From: Chitinophagales bacterium
GTDB lineage: Bacteria > Bacteroidota > Bacteroidia > Chitinophagales > UBA10324
Length of the DNA stretch: 5,415 nt
Assembly (NCBI GenBank): GCA_026786335.1
Contig: JAJAYG010000117.1
Span: 1 to 5,415 of the forward strand
Direction: 5' to 3'
Positions 1 through 5,415 of the stretch are shown in pieces. A model generated the notes under the pieces. The model saw only the letters and a list, made by a program, of their open reading frames with translations, was not told where the DNA came from and searched no databases. The position numbers were made by a program, and so were the translations under genes. The stretch's first letter is position 1. The number at the start of each line of letters is the position of its first letter.

Positions 1-410
1 ATCCTGTATACACCAATGGAAAACACTCCACTATTCGAAAGACTCCCGGATTTATTAAGCGATGGAAGTTTCAGGATATGTCGGGAAGAATTTACAAGGG
101 GATGGCGCATAACCTTGATTCCATCTTTTCAAAATATCCGGGAATGATCTATGCTTCGGGCCACGATCACCTGCTTGAATATTTTAGAATGAATGGTAAC
201 GACTTTCTTGTGAGCGGATCGGGAAGCAAGACCACCGTGTTTTCGAAGAAGAGTCCTTTTAATCCTGCCCAACCTTATAATGATGTAACAATGTACCTTG
301 AACAGGGATTTTTTCGGGTAGATTATTATGCCGATGGTAATGTAAAGATCAGGTTATTTCTTGCCAATGGACAATCGGGTCCTTTGCTTCATGGGAATGA
401 AAGTAAGTGA
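1..410 (+). CDS. Calcineurin-like metallophosphoesterase, C-terminal part (5' end outside window)
   Basis: The frame is open from the left edge and ends at TGA 408-410, so only about 135 C-terminal residues are present. An internal ATG at 78 is not the likely start, because the codons before it (PVYTNGKHS...) already match the family. Visible family features are PVYTNGKHS at the very edge, where the preceding bases 'at' would fit the last two bases of a His codon as in the usual HHPxYTNG metal-site motif, then GHDH at 159-170 (the GHxH metal-ligand motif), then LVSGSGSKTT. The family hydrolyses phosphoesters with a dinuclear metal centre; the substrate cannot be told from this part. The protein stops soon after the phosphoesterase domain. 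From memory, some Bacteroidota relatives continue into an outer-membrane BamA-like barrel, which is absent here. The N-terminal metal ligands and any signal peptide lie outside the window. The family call is firm, the specific function unknown. Confidence 0.85.
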   Translation, partial: PVYTNGKHSTIRKTPGFIKRWKFQDMSGRIYKGMAHNLDSIFSKYPGMIYASGHDHLLEYFRMNGNDFLVSGSGSKTTVFSKKSPFNPAQPYNDVTMYLEQGFFRVDYYADGNVKIRLFLANGQSGPLLHGNESK

Positions 411-425
411 AGATCGTTTTCATTC

Positions 426-442
426 AATATTATCTTAATATT
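426..442 (+). terminator. Possible weak stem-loop between phosphoesterase and redoxin genes
   Basis: A perfect 7-bp inverted repeat AATATTA / TAATATT with a TCT loop begins 16 bases after the phosphoesterase stop codon. A short T run (446-449) follows a few bases later. The stem is entirely A/T, so it would be weak. It could be a poor intrinsic terminator separating the two genes, or chance in AT-rich DNA. No convincing promoter for the next gene was found in the same gap, so read-through transcription remains possible. Confidence 0.25.
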
Positions 443-468
443 CACTTTTAAGCAATCACACGAAATCA

Positions 469-1047
469 ATGAAAGCATCTTCACTTTTTGTTTATTTTTT
501 AATTCTATTCCTGCTCCATGGCTGCGAAAAAAAAATAGCGACCAATAATTTATTTGACACTGAAGTCAGAAACATTGACGGAGAAAATTTTTCATTCAAT
601 AAACTGAGCAACAATAAAGCATCGGTAATTATATTTCTGCAGCCCGAATGTCCGTTCTGTAATTCTTATGGCAAAACTTTGAGATTGTTAGACAGCACTT
701 TCAATTTACAAGAAATAAAAATTTATGGAATTGTTGCAGGAAAAAATTTCCCCGACAGTGAGATTGTTGCTTATCAAAAAAAATATCAACTCACTTTCCC
801 ATTCCTGCTCGATCCCGATTTTCTTCTTGCCAAAAAATTAAAAGCTACCATTACACCGCAAGCATTTTTGATTGATAACAAAGGCAACACCATGTACCAT
901 GGCATGATTGACAACTGGGGATACGAGATCGGGAAAACCCGGGCACATGCAACAGAATTTTATTTAACCGATGCAGTAAATAATTTATTGAAAGGAAATA
1001 AAATTGTCTCCGATTCAACAAAAGCCATCGGATGTTACATTCAATAA
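469..1047 (+). CDS. Redoxin/thioredoxin-fold lipoprotein with CPFC active site
   Basis: The 192-aa protein starts with a lipoprotein signal: MK, a hydrophobic stretch at residues 6-16, then LLHGC with the lipidated Cys at 19. The mature part would be membrane-anchored outside the cytoplasm. Residues about 28-175 form a thioredoxin-like/AhpC-TSA (redoxin) domain: VIIFLQPEC leads into the active site C61-P-F-C64, and ITPQAFLID at 128-136 contains the cis-Pro loop (Pro130) opposite it. The chain ends in TKAIGCYIQ, with a third Cys at 189; from memory this resembles the GCxI tail of PRX_like1-type redoxins. CxxC favours thiol-disulfide exchange (TlpA/ResA-like) over peroxidase chemistry, but this is not proven. 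The gene for a heme c/copper monooxygenase starts 37 bp downstream, so likely jobs are reducing the apocytochrome CxxCH, helping copper loading, or passing electrons. The start at 469 is right because it gives a complete lipoprotein signal; there is no Shine-Dalgarno sequence, as usual in this phylum. Confidence 0.88.
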   Translation: MKASSLFVYFLILFLLHGCEKKIATNNLFDTEVRNIDGENFSFNKLSNNKASVIIFLQPECPFCNSYGKTLRLLDSTFNLQEIKIYGIVAGKNFPDSEIVAYQKKYQLTFPFLLDPDFLLAKKLKATITPQAFLIDNKGNTMYHGMIDNWGYEIGKTRAHATEFYLTDAVNNLLKGNKIVSDSTKAIGCYIQ

Positions 1048-1084
1048 GCGGTTGTAATTATTTTCGAACCCAATAAATTTTTAA

Positions 1085-2482
1085 ATGGCGGCGCTACTAC
1101 GTGTAGGATTATTGGGAACAATACTATTTCTTTTTGCTTTTGCAATTTATGTTCTTTATGAAGCCGGCGAAAAAGCAAAAGCACCACTGCATACATCAAT
1201 CACTTATGCCGGTGAAATTGCGCCGCTCGTTTACAAACACTGCTCAACCTGCCACCGGGGTGGGCAACCAACTCCTTTTTCATTACTCACTTTCAATGAT
1301 GTTGCAAAGAGATCGCTCACGATTCGTGAAATAATAAACAAGCGCATTATGCCACCGTGGCCGGCAGATCACACTTACACTAATTTTTGTGAAGAAAATT
1401 ATTTGACTGATGAAGAAATAGAAATGGTTAATGATTGGGTTGATGCTGGTGCTCCGGCAGGAGATCTTTCTAAAGTTCCTCCCGCACCCGATTTTCCTGA
1501 GGGTTCAATGCTTGGCAAGCCTGATCTCACTCTCAAACTAAAACCATTTTTAGTGAAGGGCGATAATACCGATCGGTTTATGGTGATGAAGTTGCCTTAT
1601 GAATTTGACCGCGATACTTTTATACGTGCCATTGAATTTGTTCCCGGTGTAAAGTACATTCACCATGTAAATGGCAGAATGATTTTTTATGATGATGATA
1701 AAAAGAAAAATGTTTTCGGCGGCCAGTATGTTCTCGATACTAAAGATGAAACCAAGCAATCTGTTTTTACAAAAATGGAATTGTACAATGATGATGGTAG
1801 TGAGCCCGATCAAAATCATTACCTCCATTCAGTCACTAATTATTTGCCCGGTGTTTTTGGAACAATCTATCCCGAAGGAATTGGTGGCTTTAATGTGAAA
1901 AGAAAAGGGTTGATCTACCTCAACGATATTCATTACGGTCCATCGCCCGAAGACATTTGGGATTCTTCTTATGTAAATATTTTCTTCGGCAAACTTCCAT
2001 CACAGAGGCCCACCATGGAAATTCAATTGGGCACCAATGGACTCGGTGATATTATTCCTCCATTGGTAATACCGCCTGATACAGTAATGACTTTTATTGT
2101 AAGAGGAAAAATATTGAACGACATTTCATTGCTCACTATTAATCCGCACATGCACTTGCTTGGCAAATCTTTTAATGCTTATGCGCTGCCACCGACTGGT
2201 GATACAATACCTCTAATAAAAATTAACCAGTGGGATTTTCGCTGGCAATATTTTTATACGTTTAAAAAGATGCTGCACATTCCTGCGGGTTCAACAATAG
2301 AAGTTGTTGCTGTGATGGACAACACTACAGGCAATCCAAACAATCCCAATCACCCGCCCAAAGAAGTGGAAGGCAGAAACGGCAGCATGAGATCAACTGA
2401 TGAGATGCTGCAATTCATTATGACTTTTTTGCCCTATCAAAAGGGTGATGAAAATATTGGGCTTGAAACAAATATTAGATAA
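1085..2482 (+). CDS. Membrane-anchored heme c - copper type II (PHM/DBH-like) monooxygenase
   Basis: The 465-aa protein has an uncleaved-looking membrane helix (about residues 4-25), then a c-type heme domain with C53-S-T-C56-H57, RGGQPTPFSLLTF and INKRIMPPWPAD, where Met89 is a possible distal ligand. LTDEEIEMVNDWVDAGAPAG closes this domain near residue 126. Residues about 145-450 match the two-domain copper monooxygenase fold of peptidylglycine alpha-hydroxylating monooxygenase (PHM) and dopamine beta-hydroxylase. H193-H194 (IHHVNG) and H283 (DIHYG) fit the CuH site; H355 and H357 (NPHMHLLGKSF) and M441 (STDEMLQF) fit the CuM site. Spacings are close to those of rat PHM. The active site would face the periplasm, with the heme a plausible electron donor in place of ascorbate. 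The substrate is unknown; the PHM peptide-binding residues seem not to be conserved. A stop codon (1082-1084) directly precedes the ATG, fixing the upstream limit. The upstream redoxin gene is probably co-transcribed. Confidence 0.88.
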   Translation: MAALLRVGLLGTILFLFAFAIYVLYEAGEKAKAPLHTSITYAGEIAPLVYKHCSTCHRGGQPTPFSLLTFNDVAKRSLTIREIINKRIMPPWPADHTYTNFCEENYLTDEEIEMVNDWVDAGAPAGDLSKVPPAPDFPEGSMLGKPDLTLKLKPFLVKGDNTDRFMVMKLPYEFDRDTFIRAIEFVPGVKYIHHVNGRMIFYDDDKKKNVFGGQYVLDTKDETKQSVFTKMELYNDDGSEPDQNHYLHSVTNYLPGVFGTIYPEGIGGFNVKRKGLIYLNDIHYGPSPEDIWDSSYVNIFFGKLPSQRPTMEIQLGTNGLGDIIPPLVIPPDTVMTFIVRGKILNDISLLTINPHMHLLGKSFNAYALPPTGDTIPLIKINQWDFRWQYFYTFKKMLHIPAGSTIEVVAVMDNTTGNPNNPNHPPKEVEGRNGSMRSTDEMLQFIMTFLPYQKGDENIGLETNIR

Positions 2483-2498
2483 ATTGAATTCTCGCTAC

Positions 2499-2562
2499 TA
2501 AAGCTCCTATGGCAAATCTGTAACGGAGAAATCTTGTATAAATAAAAAAAATAAAGCTCCTA
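2499..2562. repeat. 11-nt direct repeat TAAAGCTCCTA, two copies
   Basis: TAAAGCTCCTA occurs at 2499-2509 and again, identical, at 2552-2562, 53 bp apart, in the gap after the monooxygenase gene. A CGGAG at 2524-2528 can pair in part with the CTCC of the first copy. The gap has no reading frame of note. This may be part of a dispersed intergenic repeat, since short CTCC/GGAG palindromes recur between genes in some Bacteroidota genomes (from memory). One window cannot show dispersal. Confidence 0.4.
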
Positions 2563-2611
2563 ACCAATTATAACATTTAGATTTACAAGCAGGAAATACC
2601 AGTCAGCGTTT

Positions 2612-2652
2612 TAAAAGTATCGAATAACTTTTAGTCCGAAGGACTCCTTAGG
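2612..2652. repeat. Cluster of adjacent inverted repeats in intergenic gap
   Basis: Three palindromic units lie edge to edge. TAAAAGT (2612-2618) pairs with ACTTTTA (2627-2633) across an 8-nt loop. AGTCC GAA GGACT (2633-2645) is a perfect 5-bp stem with a 3-nt loop, sharing base 2633 with the first. CCTTAGG (2646-2652) is a short near-perfect palindrome directly after it. There is no T tract after the GC-rich stem on either strand, so a standard intrinsic terminator is unlikely. It sits 54 bp before the next gene's ATG, so it may lie in that gene's leader, or be a REP-like repeat or protein-binding site. Confidence 0.45.
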
Positions 2653-2705
2653 GCGAAGATATTGTGAGCGTGTAATTATTTATCAATTGCAAAATTATTT
2701 TAGCA

Positions 2706-4166
2706 ATGAAAACTGAATGGCTTACCATATTATTTAAGAAACTCATCAGCTTAATTGGGTTTTGTTTTATCATCAATTCCTTATTGGCTCAAAATCCAGA
2801 TGCTAATCGTACTAACCATTGGTTCTTTGGAGAAAATGCAGGGCTTGATTTCTCTTCGGGTACTGCCATAGCTGATACTAATGGAAAGATGACTGTACTT
2901 GAAGGCAGTGCAACTATAAGTGATACTGATGGTAATCTGTTGTTTTATACTGACGGCAAAACAGTTTGGAATGCAGAGCATGATACAATGATGAATGGTA
3001 GTGGACTTGCGGTAGGTCTTTACGGTACTCCTCGACAAGGCGCTCTCATAGTTCCTAAACCAGGTAGCAACATTGTCTATTACATTTTTACTGTTGATGG
3101 ATTTGAACATCAATGGCAAAACGGACTACAATATTCTGTTGTTGATATGACTTTAGATAATGGTCGCGGTGGAATTACTCAAAAAAATATTTTGCTATTT
3201 ACACCAAGTACCGAACAACTTGCAGGGGTTAAAGATGCAAGCGGATGCGGCTATTGGATAGTTAGCCACGAGCGATATAGCAATAGGTTTCGCGCATATC
3301 GTATAACTACTGAAGGTGTTGACACCAATGCTGTTGTTTCTGCTATTGGAGCCGATTATGGGTATATGGCAAGTCTTCAAATGGCAGCAGGTGGATTGCA
3401 ATTAAAATTTTCACCAGATGCTGCATTTGCAGCTTCCTTTAATTTTTGGGCTTTTTTAAATGGAACTCAGATACCAGATACACTTGAGCTATATCAATTC
3501 AACTCATCCTCAGGTTTATTTTCAAATAAATTAATTATTCCCACTGATACTAATATTCATGCTTATGTTTTTTCTCCTAATAGTAAAATGCTGTTTGTGG
3601 AATCTGGCTATTTAGCTGATCCAATATTTTGTTACACTCTTACAATATACGATCAAAATGCTATTACAAATAGTAAGTTTTTTGTATGGAGTCCGATTAA
3701 CTATACTCAGACAAATGGTGATTTTCAAATCACACCAGATGAAAAAATCATTGGAGGCAATGAACTTCAATATTCTTTGAATGAAATTCAATCACCTAAT
3801 CTATTTCCACAATATTTTCCTCAATCAATAAGTTTGGCTGGTAAGGAGGCTTTAAGTGGGTTGCCAAATTTTATTCAAAGTTATTTTTATGACAGCGCAA
3901 CAATTTGTACAACTTCAATATCTGAAATTGAAAACGACTCAATTCACCTTTTTCCAAATCTTGCTCATGATTGGCTTGAGGTGTCGGGAAATGATTTTGA
4001 ACAGGTTCAGTTGTTTGATATTACGGGTAAGTTGATTTTTGTTACCACAATCAAAAACATTTCCCAAAATTTTCGCATTGATATTTCTAATTTTCCAAGA
4101 GGTATTTATATTATTTCATGTTCATCAAAAAATAATTACTTCAATCAAAAAATAATTCTTCAATAA
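2706..4166 (+). CDS. Secreted beta-propeller-like surface protein with T9SS type A sorting domain
   Basis: The 486-aa protein has an N-terminal signal peptide (hydrophobic about 13-27, likely cleavage after LLA at 28). The body, about 36-395, is of a type I recognise from many Bacteroidota secreted proteins: WFFGENAGLDFSSG (39-52), ATISDTDGNLLFYTDGKTVW (69-88), GALIVPKPGSNIVYYIFTVD (112-131), YSVVDMTL (143-150), CGYWIVSH (181-188) and GLPNFIQSYF (385-394). Repeated KFSPD, FSPNSK and ITPDEK turns suggest beta-propeller blades. Residues about 404-486 are a Por-type C-terminal sorting domain: IHLFPNLAHDWLEV, LFDITGKLI, NFPRGIYII and final QKIILQ. This domain directs export across the outer membrane by T9SS, usually with release or surface attachment. 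No catalytic motif was seen; a role in adhesion or binding is inference. An in-frame TAA at 2673-2675 limits the start to 2706. The next gene begins 18 bp after the stop, suggesting one transcript. Confidence 0.87.
   Translation: MKTEWLTILFKKLISLIGFCFIINSLLAQNPDANRTNHWFFGENAGLDFSSGTAIADTNGKMTVLEGSATISDTDGNLLFYTDGKTVWNAEHDTMMNGSGLAVGLYGTPRQGALIVPKPGSNIVYYIFTVDGFEHQWQNGLQYSVVDMTLDNGRGGITQKNILLFTPSTEQLAGVKDASGCGYWIVSHERYSNRFRAYRITTEGVDTNAVVSAIGADYGYMASLQMAAGGLQLKFSPDAAFAASFNFWAFLNGTQIPDTLELYQFNSSSGLFSNKLIIPTDTNIHAYVFSPNSKMLFVESGYLADPIFCYTLTIYDQNAITNSKFFVWSPINYTQTNGDFQITPDEKIIGGNELQYSLNEIQSPNLFPQYFPQSISLAGKEALSGLPNFIQSYFYDSATICTTSISEIENDSIHLFPNLAHDWLEVSGNDFEQVQLFDITGKLIFVTTIKNISQNFRIDISNFPRGIYIISCSSKNNYFNQKIILQ
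4125..4163 (+). repeat. Tandem 20-bp duplication at the end of the T9SS cargo gene
   Basis: Copy 1 is 4125-4144 and begins TCAAAAAATAATT. Copy 2, 4145-4163, follows directly and is identical except for loss of one A (position 4138 in copy 1). The 20-bp shift is not a multiple of three, so the copies are read in different frames: SKNNYFN in the first and QKIILQ plus the stop codon in the second. The A6 runs make slippage or a small duplication plausible. Confidence 0.7.
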
Positions 4167-4184
4167 ACTAAACTTAAAACCAAA

Positions 4185-5415
4185 ATGAAAAAAATTATTC
4201 AACTAACAATTTACTTAGGAATTATTATGCTTTTTCTAAACAATACGGTAAGAGCACAACCGATAATTCAGAATGGAACTTCCACGAATTATTATGGTGA
4301 AACGAATTCAACACCAGTAAGCCAGAATGACTGGGTGAGAAGATTAGGAGTTGGCTCGTTTTCATTAAACTTTGATGAGCCACATGCGTTCTTTCATATT
4401 AATAGTAATTACCTTTTGCTTCCTGCAAATGGAAGTATCACAAATTTTGGTGAAGTCTTTCGTACTCAATCACCAACCACACTTATTCAAGCATGGCGTA
4501 TGTTTACTGGTGGTGGCAGCGGCACACAAATTTTTAATATTAAAAATGATAACACCACTGGATCAAATAGTATTTCCTTAGAAACTTTTCAAAACGATGG
4601 AGCCATTATTTTCAATACCTCACCCAATACCGAGCGCATGAGAATCTATGAATCAACATTCTCAAATACCATTGGAACTGCCGACCCAGGAATGGTAAGA
4701 GTTGGATTTTCTTCTGCAAGTACTAATCCAAATGGATTCGGGCCATTGGTTCACATTCCTAAACTACTTGTTGTAGGCAGTGAACAAAATATTGTATCTG
4801 CTTTTGCGGATTATACTGTAGCTGAATTCAGATCGGAATTTAATGAGTCGTCAAGTGTGGGTATAAAAATAAGAGGTTCAAGATATCTCCTCAGTAATTT
4901 ATGTACTGCTCACCTCGATTTTTCTAATTATGATAAAGATGAAAGCGGCGGCTCAGAATATATACTGGCAAGGTTGTGTGCCGATATGCAATCTGATGCG
5001 GGTGAACTGGGATATTTTCATATTAACACCCGCGATGGCGTTGGTGTTTTTAACTCTAAACTTCTTATTGATAACATTGGTTTTACAGGCATAGGAACTA
5101 CTTTTTTTATGTCGGGCGCCGGTGTATTTAATGGCCCCCAAAGAAGGCTTCATGTATATGATGCTGCCGATGTTCCGCAATTTAGAATTTCGCAGGCTTA
5201 TGATGTAACGAGTTCATCGGCTGGTGTGTTTACCGATTTTCAAGTTACATCTCAAGGCAATCTAAATATGAGAGGATTTTCAACCGGTGCAGCTATAGCT
5301 AATGGACAACCGTATGCTGGCACAGTGAACGATGGAAGAACAAGCTTTAACCTTTCTCTTGCAACTCAACCACAAAACACGGTTGAGATTAACAGTGGCG
5401 TTACTGATGTTGGAG
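4185..5415 (+). CDS. Fiber-like secreted surface protein (3' end outside window)
   Basis: An ATG at 4185 opens a frame that stays open for 410 codons to the window edge. The N-terminus is a signal peptide: MKK, a hydrophobic core of about 4-18, likely cleavage after VRA at residue 24. The rest is rich in Asn, Ser, Thr and Gly with few Cys, and resembles the long fiber-like proteins common in Bacteroidota. Recognisable pieces are NTERMRIYES (148-157), the LLIDNIGFTGIGT stretch (293-305), RRLHVYDA (320-327), PQFRISQAY (331-339), TDFQVTSQGNLNM (350-362) and NTVEINSGVTDVG at the edge. GIGT...LHV resembles motifs of phage-tail-fiber-like adhesins, which often end in a Peptidase_S74 chaperone or a T9SS domain; that part is not visible. 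Here the usual short spacing between GIGT and LHV is stretched. It is probably co-transcribed with the T9SS gene 18 bp upstream. The A-rich leader lacks a Shine-Dalgarno sequence. A structural or adhesive role is inferred. Confidence 0.8.
   Translation, partial: MKKIIQLTIYLGIIMLFLNNTVRAQPIIQNGTSTNYYGETNSTPVSQNDWVRRLGVGSFSLNFDEPHAFFHINSNYLLLPANGSITNFGEVFRTQSPTTLIQAWRMFTGGGSGTQIFNIKNDNTTGSNSISLETFQNDGAIIFNTSPNTERMRIYESTFSNTIGTADPGMVRVGFSSASTNPNGFGPLVHIPKLLVVGSEQNIVSAFADYTVAEFRSEFNESSSVGIKIRGSRYLLSNLCTAHLDFSNYDKDESGGSEYILARLCADMQSDAGELGYFHINTRDGVGVFNSKLLIDNIGFTGIGTTFFMSGAGVFNGPQRRLHVYDAADVPQFRISQAYDVTSSSAGVFTDFQVTSQGNLNMRGFSTGAAIANGQPYAGTVNDGRTSFNLSLATQPQNTVEINSGVTDVG

Noticed and set aside
78..410. 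Treating ATG 78 as the true start of a 110-aa protein
   Set aside because: The frame is open to the left edge, and the residues before ATG 78 match the metal-site motif of metallophosphoesterases, so the gene starts outside the window.
1550..1828. 92-codon open frame on the minus strand
   Set aside because: It lies wholly inside the monooxygenase gene across the HH copper motif and its translation resembles no family I know; it is a shadow of the real frame.
2633..2645. AGTCC GAA GGACT hairpin as an intrinsic terminator for the monooxygenase gene
   Set aside because: It lies about 150 bp after the stop codon and has no T tract following the stem on either strand.
2653..2705. Bacteroidota sigma-A promoter (TTG / TAnnTTTG) before the T9SS cargo gene
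   Set aside because: No match with both elements at suitable spacing was found, only AT-rich sequence, so no promoter is called.
2781..3119. 112-codon open frame on the minus strand
   Set aside because: It is antisense to conserved parts of the T9SS cargo protein, and shows no signal peptide or motif.
4372..4581. 69-codon open frame on the plus strand
   Set aside because: It overlaps, in another frame, the long open frame starting at 4185, which has a signal peptide and family motifs.
4953..5180. 75-codon open frame on the minus strand
   Set aside because: It is antisense to the GIGT...LHV region of the fiber-like gene and has no recognisable motif.

Overview
The window looks like chromosomal DNA from a Bacteroidota bacterium, probably an environmental Chitinophagales- or Sphingobacteriales-like lineage. 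The evidence is AT-rich DNA, start codons preceded by A/T-rich leaders without Shine-Dalgarno sequences, a type IX secretion (T9SS) C-terminal sorting domain, and a long fiber-like surface protein of a kind common in that phylum. All genes I can support are on the + strand. I see no tRNA, rRNA, CRISPR array, transposase or integrase.

Left part (1-2482): the 3' end of a calcineurin-like metallophosphoesterase enters from the left edge and stops at 410. After a 58-bp gap comes a 192-aa lipoprotein with a thioredoxin/redoxin fold and a CPFC active site (469-1047). After 37 bp follows a 465-aa membrane-anchored protein that joins a c-type heme domain (CSTCH) to a two-domain copper monooxygenase of the peptidylglycine/dopamine hydroxylase type (1085-2482). 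All six expected copper ligands can be placed: HH, HYG, HxH and the Met of DEM. The redoxin and the monooxygenase probably form a functional pair in the periplasm: a heme/copper oxygenase plus a thiol partner for its maturation or redox supply. This is the most interesting part of the window.

Middle (2483-2705): a 223-bp non-coding gap with an 11-nt direct repeat and a compact cluster of inverted repeats, possibly a degenerate intergenic repeat element.

Right part (2706-5415): two secreted-protein genes 18 bp apart, probably one transcript. The first encodes a signal peptide, a beta-propeller-like body of a Bacteroidota surface-protein type, and a T9SS type A sorting domain whose last codons lie in a 20-bp tandem duplication. 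The second begins at 4185 with a signal peptide and stays open to the window edge (410 codons). It resembles the fiber-like proteins with GIGT...LHV motifs found in Bacteroidota, and its 3' end is not in the window.
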